Source of the DNA: Diphasiastrum complanatum
Lineage: Eukaryota; Streptophyta; Lycopodiopsida; Lycopodiales; Lycopodiaceae
NCBI GenBank assembly: GCA_029204225.1
Contig: CM055100.1
Span: 19,744,655-19,808,654, forward strand
Direction: 5' to 3'
DNA: 64,000 bases
Part shown: positions 23,260-33,659 of the stretch, piece by piece
Layout of the letters: each line of letters opens with the position of its first letter
Numbering within the stretch: position 1 is the stretch's first letter
The notes under the pieces: generated by a model
Databases searched by the model: none
What the model saw: only the letters and a program-made list of their open reading frames with translations
What the model was told of the DNA's origin: nothing
Position numbers and translations under genes: made by a program

Positions 23260-26200
23260 TTTTCAATGGCATTTTCTATCAAGCCTATTTCATCATTTTC
23301 TGAGAAAAGCTTGCAATTTCTTGGCTCTCTTCAGCTGTGTTCTAAGGATATGTAATGGTTGAGAAAGCAGATGCTTCCACTTTTACAGTCTCTCTACAGT
23401 TTACCAAGTTACATTGTGGTACAGATGTATGTTTACCAAAAAATAAGCTTGAGTTTGTCACATATTCGTAAATAGGCTTGTCTGAGTACGTTCAGAGTAT
23501 CTCTCACAGAGAGCCATCTGACGACAAGGGAAACCATGTTACTTTTGATTGAGGACATTGGAGAATTGTAGTCATACTAATTATTCTTTCCTGAAACGCC
23601 GACAACCTGTAGAATCTGATTAGGTTGGTCATAGAATTTGGTCCCATCTTAGTATTGATGGTTCTTTCCTGAACGATGTGGTTAAGCACCTTTGCTGTTT
23701 TGTTTCGACCAGTTATTTTGTCATTGTAGATCCAGGCAAGAGATGCTTGAACATATGTTTTTCTTATGAGATCAAAATCAAGTCGCTGCTCGTGCATGGG
23801 ACGTATCCAATGAGTAGGACCTGTGGAAAGCAACCGCCTAATCGTTTGTCTGCAGAAAATCATGCCAGGTGAATTTTCCTTTACATGTCAACTGTGCTTG
23901 CTGCTGTTAAATTGCATGTCCAATTTACTCTTCAGCCACGTGCCCCCTATCATTTGAACCACATACTTCTTGAGTGAGATGTCAGTGAGGTAGAGTGGTT
24001 GAAGTCGAACTTAGGGCTTCACTGCTATATTTTCTCAAGCCCCATGTTCTTTGAGCTGGGGATCTTAATAAAGCTTGGGCAAACAACAAAAACTTGCCAT
24101 TGTTCAGAATTTCACAGAACTTTCTTATTGCATTTTTCGTGATCTGAGTTTCTATGAGGAACCTAGTTGGAGATTACAGAAGGTTATTGGGAGTGAGTAA
24201 TCTTTGTGAGTTGAGTTCATTCATTGTCATATCTTACGCACAAAAATTAGCTTCCATCTTTATTTGGCCTATTTCATTTTTTCACTCTTTATCTTAATAA
24301 AAGGGGAACAATGGGTTCATATCCTTGGCTTTCTCTAATGAGATGTTTTGAATGGTTTTTACTGCAAGGGTGATTGAGGTGCGTGAGAGGAAGAGAGAGA
24401 GGGAGGGGGAGAGGTTCTTTGCACACATGGATCTCCAAGCTTTTGTCCTTTACCCGCTTTGCTGCATCCTGTTATAAAGACCGTGCAAACCATTTATTGG
24501 ATCCATTTGACTTGAACTTTTCACATAGAGCATAATACATTTATCTTACACTATATGTTTATAGAAGAACAAGATTTACCCATTATTTAATGTTCACTTT
24601 TCAAGTTAATGTTGCAGCATCAAATTTTGGAGGTCATGCATCCGCATATTGGGGATGCAGAAAATCACTACTTTGAGCACATCAAAGATCGTTATGGCAT
24701 GTCTTCATATTCACACGTGTTCCCTTTATGTTTTCAAACATATTCACAATTTAAATTTTGCACCACAGATTATAGGAGGTTGTGTATGAGCCCTTGAAAC
24801 AATCCATTACAATTGTGTCAACATTGTGCACTACATAGCATCAATAACACAACACAATAATCACATGCCATGAGCGTTGTTATGGATTCATTATTTGTGT
24901 CTCATAACTACGTAATTGTGCACACCCAAACAAAATAATGTTCATAACGCAATTCAATTTCTTGTTATTTTTCACATAGATGCCCTATTATTGTGTATCA
25001 AGTAATGACATTAACTTCATACATGTGCACAAAACATGACAAAATGCCCTTGATATAAATTGTCCAAAAATTGATGACATCAATGGTTCTTAAAGCATCA
25101 TAAGTTTCTCAATCTACAATATTTAGTCATAACATCAATGAGCTTAAAATTTTAGCCATCTACATTTTCCTAAAGCAGAATTTCCTTATGTAGGTTTTTA
25201 TGACTCGTAAATGTTTGGATATCAATATTTGCTAACTTATGCCATCAAGAACATGTCCTCTATCAGTACCAACTTCCAAATAGAAGCGACATTCAACAAT
25301 TTATGCATATTTTTTACATACAATGATGCTTTTTCCAATAGTTGCCGTCAAGTTAAATCTAAAGAACGTGCTCCATTTTCTATCTACACAAGTAGTTGGG
25401 TATTTTCAACCTTTTAGCAGGTCATTTACTTTAGGCTATGGCGGCTAACTTGTTATTGCTATGTACCTTCTTCTAGATAAGTAAAAGCACTTTACATTGT
25501 TTCTGGGTATAAAATTTTTGTATTCCAACATAAGTCTAAACAGCCTTGTAGAATTATACTCAAGATTGTTGGCAAATGTTTGTAGAGCTCCTTTTGTGCT
25601 GGTTGCAAGGTAGCTTCATTCAGATTTGACTCCCCACTAGCACTCAAAACCCTTCTTCATGTCTTTTTCTTTCTTTCTTTGGTTCATTTCTTGTCATACG
25701 TTTTTGCACAAAATAACTTCTCGTCTTTGTTGACAAAAATAATTGTCTTTTTTTGCAACATACTTGGCAACTAGGAAGCAACTTTGACATGTCACACATT
25801 GTGATCTTTCTGGATATTCTTTCAAAATGGTGGCATATTTGGTCGCTACGATATTTGCCTTTTGCCTTTTTTGCTTATGGTAATCAAATGCAACATCTTT
25901 TCTTTTTGTCTCAATGTGTTGGACAACCTTATATGTTTCACAAATTGTTGTGCATGTGAGAATTATTGTTTGTTATCTCAATGTTGATAATTTTCACTAT
26001 TGTAGAAGTCAACATAGTTTCATCAACAAACTTTCTAACTCTAACATGGACTTGCATATCAAAAGGAGGTTTTTTATGTCTTTCTCAGATATTGACCATG
26101 TGTGGGCAAGGTTTGAATTTGGGTGGTTAAGCCCACACCAAAAATCCTCTACCACCACACCCACCTCATAGGGGTGGATGACAGGGAAGTTGTTTGAGAA

Positions 26201-26490
26201 ACATTTACGTAAATACTAAATCAGACATATTCATATGCATCATATTTTTCTACATGGCAAGAAGACATATTTGCATAAACTTTTACACATTCATCACTTG
26301 ATCAAGATCTTTTTTCCAAAATCAAAATCTGATTGAAATCAAGTGATAAAGTTTTTTCTTGATCTGATCGAAGATTCCTCAGGAGTTAATTGAAAAATCT
26401 ATATCCAATCTCATTGTTTCTTGAAGTGATTTGGAAGAATGTATGATTCAGATGTTGAACCTGATTTACATGATCCTCCTCTGATCATTG
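23260..26490. other. Intergenic, no gene or clear repeat recognised
   Basis: AT-rich sequence with only short chance frames. I see no conserved motif on either strand. Confidence 0.5.
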
Positions 26491-26515
26491 CTCCATAAGT
26501 TATTGTTAAAAGATC

Positions 26516-27245
26516 ATCTCTTTTAGAGTTATTAAAGTATAATAGGTTCTCTGATCCAGTCAGATTTCTCAAAATCTTTTCTGAATCGTGTGAGGTTTAT
26601 GGCGAAGTTTTTCCATAGGATAAACTTAAGCTATTTTCTATGGCCTTAACAGGAGCAGCACAAGATTGGTTCTACAACCAAGATGAGACTGAACATATGG
26701 ATTGGGAAGTGGTTAAAGCTGGCCTACTCACAAGATTTAAACCCATAAAGTTCTTGGAAGATCCTTTTCTACTGTCAAGTAAAATTAAAATGGGAAAGAG
26801 GAAAAGGGTGCGAGATTATATTGAACGATTCAAACATCTCACATTAGAGTGTGATCTTGAACTAATTAATAATCACTATAATTATGTGTTTTTTTAGCAG
26901 GTGCAGACTTAAACATCGAGCTGATTATACGTCATTACAATATGCTATGGACAATGCAATACGCAAGGAGGAAGTCATATGATGAACCAAACGTTGGAAT
27001 GTTGCCATATACAGTAGGAAAACCACAACAACATCCACAACTATTGCATCTGGAAGAGCAGAATGCAAAGATTGACAAAGCAACTGATAAGACAACTAAA
27101 ACGTTTCCTAGCAGAGAGAATGTCTGGTGTGCAATTTGTGTTGGAAATCACACCAAAATGAGTGTCCATGACATGTGAAAGATACTTATTGTCATCTATG
27201 CAATTCCACTGAACATGATACAGTTTTTTGCTCGTTTAATCATCG
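26516..27245 (+). pseudogene. Ty3/gypsy gag fragment with tandem CCHC knuckles
   Basis: The frame reads LFSMALTGAAQDWFYN, then VKAGLLTRF and RVRDYIERFKHLTLEC, the retrotrans_gag capsid signature of plant Ty3/gypsy elements. Upstream sequence from about 26516 continues the same domain past a TAG at 26617-26619. Downstream, after a stop at 26895, a first knuckle CAICVGNH (27128 region) is followed in a shifted phase by a second, CHLCNSTEHDTVFC, with C-x2-C-x4-H-x4-C spacing. Stops and frameshifts make it a relic. It is cut off by the LTR starting at 27287. No protease or RT of this element is present. Confidence 0.75.
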
Positions 27246-27286
27246 GGGTATTCAGCACATATATGTTACATATCAATACAAAGATA

Positions 27287-28024
27287 TGTTGGAATTCCAT
27301 GCTCAAGCCCAATTCCATTAGGTAATGAGCATCTTGAAAAATATGTATATACTTATTCTTGGAAAACACAAAAAATATGAAGACCCGAAATTTCAGCAAA
27401 GGATCGAAAAATTCAACATCGAATTTTTCTGACCCAAGCCTATTTTTCGATCCAATGTCATTTTTGTCAAAGAGAGATTTTTTGATCTTGGGTCGGGTCG
27501 GATCGGTTCTAATAAATCCGACTCTTTGTATAATTTCTGACCCATTGTAAGTAGAAATCCGACCCACTTACCGTTAAATAACGACGGCCTTCTATGGAAC
27601 TATAAGTAGTTTAACTTAGGATTCCAATGCACTGATCAACTGACTTCCAATCATCAATGATGGAGTCACCACCCTAACATGCATCTTTTGTAACAAAGAT
27701 TCAGGCATTATTCTATAATGAGGATATGTGATTAAGTAGGTTTCTATAGAATCAATTAGTATGTTCGGGCTTTTTCTAGCTATCAATTTTTCAGCCAAAG
27801 AGTGTTTTGCGCCTATTGTTTGCACCCAACTTCACTCTCCTTGTACTCACGTTTTTAATATCAATCTGTGTGCAAGATTTGTGTCTACATTGTGATTGTT
27901 CTATTGCTGATTGTGAAACGATTTTTGTCTAGAAAATTTACTGGTAACTGCCATGCTTCCGATATGTCATCCATCCTCTCATCACTTCCGCTGCTGCTCA
28001 CCACATTTCCATCGATTTCCTACA
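27287..28024 (+). mobile_element. copia-type LTR plus primer-binding site, rest lost
   Basis: Begins TGTTGGAATTCC at 27287 and ends CCTACA at 28024, immediately followed by TGGTATCAGAG (28025), the canonical plant copia primer-binding site. That makes this a 5' LTR of a plus-strand element. Its internal region is gone: by about 28090 the sequence belongs to a minus-strand LTR. The LTR sits directly after the gypsy gag relic, suggesting insertion into it. Confidence 0.55.
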
Positions 28025-28939
28025 TGGTATCAGAGTGGGTGTTGTTAAATATTTTAGAACATTAAGATCCAATCCACTTGAAAGATCCTTGGTTAGAAAG
28101 AGAAATACACTACCAATCTCACTAATGTAGAAAAATCAGCATCTACACACAAAATGAGATGCAAACACTAATAGAACTTGATCAAACTTGAATGAAATGA
28201 TAAAGTACTATTGTTGTCCATACAAAACCAGCAAGCTACTGTATTTCACATGCGTGGTTCCAAAAATAGATTTTATGAATTATTCTACACATAAAATTGC
28301 ATGCAATCACAAGTATAGTGCACCAATGGATAGTAGAACCCAAGAGGACCATGTATAAGCATGAAATGAGATAGAGAAGAGAGAAGTTCACTCTCTCCAT
28401 GACTTACATCCTTTTATAACAGGTCCAAACCCTATTTGGCCACTTGGCTTTTCCTCCAAAATGCTAACCCTACTATTTTTGGGTCTAGATTCAAAGTACC
28501 CAACATTCAAATTTGAGTCTACTCAAACTCGCCTTCTAACTTTCCCACACTTTCAAAAAGTGTTTATTCTAATGACATTTAGACTAATGAACTTTGAAAA
28601 GTCAATCTCTAAGTCTAAAAACAAAGTTGACCTCAATATGCCAAATATGCAAATATAGCAAATATGACCAAACTAGTTGAATCTTTCACACTCCCTCTTC
28701 AAGTAGTTTTAGCATGGACTTTGATAACACTCCAAGTGATGTCCTATGCTTCATGAACACATTCCCAATGCTTTGGTGAAGATATCAGCTACACATTCCC
28801 TTGAAGACACATGTTGAAGCTCCACCTCCTTTGCAATGACTTGCTCCCTCACAAAATGTTGCAATATCACTTCAACAAGCCATGAAGAATCACATAGAAT
28901 GTAAATGAGATGATTTCACCATGCTTCCAACTCTGAATT

Positions 28940-29600
28940 CTATGGAAAAATACAAAAAACAAACAATAAATGTGAGTGATCAACATTTGCTTGCATGTCT
29001 CCTCCTCCTTTGTCCTTTGTTGTCATGTATCCACCATGATACTCCATGAATGAGCCTCCATCTCCATCTTGCCATAAGATGCCATCATCACTTGAAGACT
29101 TGACCATGAATGAGTGACATAATGAGCCTCCAATAGCTTCATTTCTACCAGCAAAACCAGCCAAGAATGCTAATACAAATCCAACATCAAAACAATGCTC
29201 ACCAATGTAGCTAGTTAGTACCATATCTTGACAATTTGCACACATCCACATGAAAATGCTCAAACATGAGATAGTACAAGTAAAGTAGACTTTAACAACA
29301 CTCTCTTGCTGCTCCTTTGACCTTACTTGAGTCTTCAATAAGCTACAAAAACAGATCCATAACATCTTTTCCAATTACCTCTCCTTTGATGCTCTTGACT
29401 AGTTCCAAATTGCCAACTTCGTTTTTGCCTTGTTGATCAAGCCCTTTGAGATCAACCTCTTGATCATCAATTTGACCATAAAATTCATTGAACAAACTTT
29501 TTTTTCCAAATCCATTAATTGTTTTTACAACAAGATAACATCCACCCACTTGCATAGCTCCATGTATACAAGAAGATCCACCAAAAGATGTTTCACTCTT
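28940..29600 (-). other. Non-copia segment occupying the RT position of copia-2
   Basis: Two overlapping minus-strand frames (to 29343 and to 28940; 94 and 144 codons) carry no RT motif. One has VKTINGFGKKSLFNEF and an acidic stretch. The other is cysteine- and methionine-rich. I do not recognise either. The segment is flanked by copia integrase-linker and copia RNase H sequence, so it is an insertion or captured sequence. It could be a host gene fragment or another repeat. Confidence 0.5.
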
Positions 29601-29616
29601 CATAAGAGCTTGATAC

Positions 29617-30290
29617 TCAAGATCCATTGCTTGGATCCAGTCCTCTTCCTTCTTTCCTTGCTTGATTTACACTTGTAGGTTCATCCAAAGAGGTTAGGAA
29701 AGCAACATAATTTTCAGAAACTACTTGCTTACCCTTTTGATCATATGTGAGCCTTGAAGGTACTTGTCTTTCCCTTGATGTACTCCTTGGCTTTTGACTT
29801 GATGAAGGTCCATCATCATCACCATCCAAAGTAGGATCCTTTTCACCAACATCAAGAATGTTAGATCCATCCACACTACCATCAATCATGCTTGAAGACA
29901 CTTTTAGAATGTTCTTCTCATCACAGATGGCATCTCTACCAACAATCACTTTGTTAGTAGAAGGAATGTAAACCTTGTAGGCTTTACTCACCTCACTATA
30001 TCCAACAAAAATACCTCTTCTTGAAGATGGATCCTCCTTGGTCCTATCATCAAGAGTAATGTTGACATAGCATGTGCATCCAAAGGTTCTTAGAAAGTTG
30101 ACACTCGGCCTCTTCTTTTATAGCATCTCAAAAGGTGTCCTTCCATCAAAATAGCACTCGGCCACCTATTGCACAAGAAATTGGCACACAACAAAGCTTG
30201 ATCCCAAAATGGTCTGTCAAGATTAGAACTTAACCTCATAGCTTTAGCACTTTCACATAAAGTTCTCCCAAATTAATCCTAAAATATAAA
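29617..30290 (-). pseudogene. copia-2 integrase C-terminus and linker
   Basis: Fragments in different phases: AILMEGHLL and GCTCYVN-type blocks, then a 124-codon frame from AYKVYIPSTNKVIVGRD through an acidic linker. This corresponds to the non-catalytic integrase tail. Its left (upstream) limit at about 30290 directly meets gypsy leader sequence. Confidence 0.65.
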
Positions 30291-30404
30291 CTCTATTATG
30301 CCAAAACAAGATGCCTAAATGCAAGCTAACATCCAAGCATGGATCAGAAACATGCTGAAAAATGAAAAAAAAATTGGCGTGGCTCTCCGACAATGACGCC
30401 AAAA

Positions 30405-30601
30405 TCGTAGCGGGTATTTCCTATCCACCTTTAACCCTAAATCCAAGCACACAAGCATCAAGGAGATGAAAAAGATGAACTAGTTGTCACGCAGAGATTC
30501 GTTCCCATGAGAGCGATAACATAGTTCATAATCAAACAAATACATTTGATCCACATTCAACACAAACCATTAACACTACACAACAATGATAGAGTTTAAT
30601 C

Positions 30602-30637
<36 letters not shown>

Positions 30638-31084
30638 AAAAGTATAAATCCCAACAAAACAATTAGCAAATCCAAAGAAAACATGAGAGATGGAGGAGGA
30701 AAGAAGAAGAGCAAGGACATTCCATATCCATTCCATAAGAGGCCCAACTTGCTTGTATTGAAATGAAGAAAAAGTACAAATAACTCGAAACTACCACCAT
30801 ATATAGTGGATTTTAGGGCTTTGACCTCAAATTCTATTGGCCAATTTCCACCTCCCTTAATATTTGAAATTGAAAATTGTGGGGAACCCTTTTATTTACT
30901 AACTTTACTATTAGGCCTTGCAACATTAAAAGTCCCGCAAAAAGGCCTAAAGTCATTTCACTAGCTTCTAACTAATCAAATAACTATGTGATCATCGGGT
31001 TGGACTTACACGCACAGGGTGCCAAATCTCTCTCACTTATTAACTATGGTTAGGATTGCCTTGATATCCACAAGCCCTCCAACA
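30405..31084 (-). mobile_element. Ty3/gypsy-type LTR with adjacent leader, minus strand
   Basis: On the minus strand it starts TGTTGGAGGGCTTG at 31084 and ends CCGCTACGA at about 30405. It is directly followed by TTTTGGCGTCATTGTCGGAG, which resembles the TTTTGGCGCCGTTGTCGGGGA-type primer-site/leader motif of many plant gypsy elements. About 100 bp of leader remains before copia-2 begins near 30290. A CT microsatellite (30601-30638) lies inside the LTR. Confidence 0.6.
30601..30638. repeat. (CT)n microsatellite
   Basis: A CT run with two early interruptions, inside the gypsy-type LTR. Confidence 0.9.
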
Positions 31085-31504
31085 GACAAAAAACATGTGT
31101 AAATCTATCTTACTCTTCTTAACGGTCCTTCAAGACCTGTAAATAACTTTTAGGGCTTGACCCTAGCCTAAATTAATTAGATTTGATGAAACTAAGTCCA
31201 ATCCAATCAATGGCATACAAACATTATTATGCAATGGAAGGCAACAGGCAAAGGACATTTTGCCCAGTTTGGGTTTCCTAGAAATTTAGGCTCGGCCCAT
31301 TAGGGCCTCACCTAAAAAATTCTGAAAATCCTTACCGGACAGAATGTCCTCTACTTGACAACTTCCATAATATATAAAAATAAACTATATTAGACGTTGG
31401 AACTTTTAAGATTCTAGGTTTTGAGACTAAAAATTTTCACTTTTGACTGCTTCAAAAAATAATAGGCTTTGAGCTTATGATTTTTTCAGAAGCCTATTGA
31501 GGCC

Positions 31505-32050
31505 TAATAGGCTATATGTATGGTAAATGGCCCCGTCCGAGGGCCTTCCATGCAAGGAGGGCCCTTGCCCCAGGGCGGGACATGCACGGGGCCTCGGGCC
31601 TTCACAACGTAATGCTAGGTGAGGGAAGTCACTTATTGGCACGGGAGGGGGAGTAACGCCCGCTCCCATGCCTGTGTGACACATGGTTGGGCTACACGGT
31701 GCCCGTCAAGAGTTGAGGTGCCCAATTTTTTTGCGGGCGACAAAACATGCCACGGTCCCAGGCAGCGCAGGTGGCGTCGGGCAGCCTAGTCTCGAGTAGA
31801 GCGAGTGGCGCCGGGCAGTCACGTGTGGGCGATACCGGGCTGCACGAGTGGCGTCGGGCAACAATAGGAGTCTTAGGAGAGATTGGCTATATATTGCCTC
31901 TGGGAAATCTCAGAAAAATGCTTATGGGATAAATGAGGGTTATGGGCAGCACAGTGGGCACCTCTGGGACACGCACGAGGTGCCCACTGGGACACGTGAC
32001 AGTAAGGCACTGGGGCGGGCGTCATTGTACCCGTCCCAATAAGAGACGAG
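31505..32050. repeat. GC-rich patch with short minisatellite units
   Basis: Sharply GC-rich compared with both sides. GTGGCGTCGGGCA (or GTGGCGCCGGGCA) occurs three times between about 31771 and 31860, and GGTGCCCACTGG-like words are repeated nearby. The part at about 31620-31685 matches sequence at about 58605-58660, upstream of SF3B1, so it is a dispersed repeat. No convincing gene. Confidence 0.6.
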
Positions 32051-32059
32051 GCTAGGTGA

Positions 32060-33100
32060 GAATGTGGAGAGAGAATGGCACATTCTTGAGGAGATAGAAA
32101 GATGAATGCATATTATGCTCCGCGAGTCACCTCCAAAATACAAAGAAAACCTGAGCACTTGGCATTTCGTAAGGTTTAAAAAAATATCTTCCGCGAGCAT
32201 CGGTTTATGTGATGCAAATTGGGAGAGTGCCTCCTCATAACAAGAATGTGTAATGCTTCAGTTGATCATTGAGCCCATCTTTTTTTGTGGGCATGTGTGG
32301 TACTATTATTGGTTTCCTGCATTCAGATTTCAAAGCAGTTTATCATTTGATAGCTCCTGCATGAAGTAATGGCAAATCATCTGCCTCATCTGGTCTTTAC
32401 CCATCTCAGAATCCGGCTTATGTACAAAATATGAGGGAGCTTGCCAAGCGGTATTAAGAAATTCTTAGCTCCAAAGATAACAAAAATTTTAGAATCTTGT
32501 CAGCTAATAAGACACGTGAATGATTTCCTTCATCACTAGAATTTTAAGAACTCTCTTTTTGTCTTGTGTGTCCTCATTTGCGCAGCAAATTGGAGTCAGA
32601 ATCCTGACCTCAAGGAGAGGAAATCCTTACCATTTCACCGCTGATCGGAGATCAGCTAAGCACTTTCTTTTTTCACACAATTGCATAAAGAATCAAGATA
32701 GCTTCAAAAGTAAAGCAATGAATTCTGACAGCAAGTTATTTACAGCATTCTCAGACTCCAATTTATCTGCCAAAAACTTCCAGGTTTTAACTGAAACAAA
32801 TTGAAACCCAAAACTATTTTGAAAGCTCCTGCTTGCTGAATCAGCACATGGTGTTGTTACTAATCTGAGGACAAAACTGTGTGGAATACAGAGCTCAAAG
32901 TATGTACAATATCCGATTATACATACCAAAAAGCTCGAACTGGGCATAATTCAACACAGATAACTACAGAAACAAAATCCAGCTTTACCCTTTAATCTTA
33001 CACGATTGAGTATAGTTCAATAAATGCTGCGTTGCTTAATGAACTGCAATGATTCTTTCTGGTAGTAATTCTGTTTGTTTTAAAATCTTTAAGGTATTTT
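32060..33100. other. Intergenic, no gene seen
   Basis: AT-rich with short chance frames only. It lies upstream of the tRNA cluster. Confidence 0.5.
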
Positions 33101-33109
33101 GACATCAGA

Positions 33110-33149
33110 GTCGGGATGGCCGAGTTGGTCTAAGGCGCCAGATTAAGGT

Positions 33150-33182
<33 letters not shown>

Positions 33183-33190
33183 TCCCGACA
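33110..33190 (+). tRNA. tRNA-Leu (AAG)
   Basis: An 81-base class II tRNA without an intron. Acceptor stem GTCGGGA pairs with TCCCGAC, with discriminator A at 33190. The A box GATGGCCGAGTTGGTCTAAGG and B box GGGTTCAAATCCC are intact. The anticodon stem CCAGA/TCTGG encloses loop TTAAGGT, giving anticodon AAG, which reads CUU. The variable arm is present. Confidence 0.95.
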
Positions 33191-33202
33191 GACAAAACGC
33201 TT

Positions 33203-33286
33203 GTCAGGATGGCCGAGTGGTCTAAGGCGCCAGACTCAAGTTCTGGTCTTCGAAAGGGGGCGTGGGTTCAAATCCCACTTCTGACA
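33203..33286 (+). tRNA. tRNA-Leu (CAA)
   Basis: An 84-base class II tRNA starting 12 bases after the previous one. Acceptor GTCAGGA pairs with TTCTGAC (one G-U pair), discriminator A. The anticodon stem CCAGA/TCTGG encloses CTCAAGT, giving anticodon CAA (reads UUG). The variable arm and the B box GGGTTCAAATCCC are intact, and there is no intron. It reads openly as a short peptide frame, which is an artefact. Confidence 0.95.
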
Positions 33287-33498
33287 CAACACAAAATTTT
33301 TATTCTTTTTCTTATTGCCATGGATTTTTATGGGCGTTATCTCATTTCCCTTTTCCATGACGCTTCCTCCAAAAGACCTACTAGTCTATTCTTAGTTTAA
33401 CTTAAAGACTCTCATGTATATACATATATAGGTGTTATCTCCAAAATAACTTTTGAGTTTGATTTACTTTTTATTTCATCCTTTCGAGGTTCCCTGAG

Positions 33499-33585
33499 AA
33501 ATGGCGGAGTGGTTGATTGCAGCAATCTCAAGAATCATTTCACTCATGAAATCTAGTTGGAGTCGGCAGAGCAAAAGATTATCGA
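33499..33585 (+). pseudogene. tRNA-Ser/Leu-like remnant (weak)
   Basis: GAGAAATGGCGGAGTGGTTGAT resembles the 5' half of class II organellar tRNA-Ser genes (acceptor strand, A box and D arm). The remainder does not fold convincingly and lacks a B box. It lies between the tRNA-Leu pair and the plastid-like tRNA-Phe remnant. It could be chance similarity. Confidence 0.3.
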
Positions 33586-33601
33586 TCCCTTCCTCCAATG
33601 T

Positions 33602-33655
33602 GCGGGATAGCTCAGTTGGTATAGCAGAGGATTGAAAATCCTTGTGTCACCAGTT
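33602..33655 (+). pseudogene. Truncated plastid-type trnF-GAA
   Basis: About 54 bases follow plastid trnF closely: GGGATAGCTCAGTTGGTA, anticodon arm GAGGATTGAAAATCCTTG with GAA, and GTGTCACCAGTT. The similarity stops in the T arm, and the 3' acceptor strand is missing, so it is not functional. The CACCAGTT word favours a plastid over a mitochondrial source. It is a likely nuclear insertion of plastid DNA. Confidence 0.7.
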
Positions 33656-33659
33656 AAGA

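Larger units (their letters stand above)
28090..30290 (-). mobile_element. Rearranged copia relic (copia-2), minus strand, with foreign insert
   Basis: Read on the minus strand from 30290: late integrase (WDQALLCANFLCNR, then FVGYSEVSKAYKVYIP), the variable linker (SRERQVPSRLTYDQKGKQ) and the start of the RT region (MDLEYQALMK at about 29627). The copia match then stops. About 650 bp (roughly 28900-29560) of unrelated, partly open sequence follows, before the RNase H tail resumes (HFVREQVIAKEVELQH, ADIFTKALG, about 28700-28880). A purine-rich GAAGAGGGAG precedes TGTGAAAGATTC at 28690, the 3' LTR start. The LTR extends to about 28090. Gag, protease, the integrase core and the whole catalytic RT are absent, so it is non-autonomous and dead. 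Confidence 0.7.

Noticed and set aside
27350-27560. Possible novel palindromic element (GGGTCGG / ATCGAAAAATTC words)
   Set aside because: Inverted words are short and imperfect, and the region fits inside the LTR at 27287-28024.
33209-33400. 63-codon frame beginning MAEWSKAPDSSSG
   Set aside because: It is the translation of the tRNA-Leu(CAA) gene, a well-known false ORF type.
33499-33585. A functional third tRNA gene
   Set aside because: Only the 5' half resembles a tRNA, with no B box and no paired acceptor stem, so it is listed only as a weak remnant.
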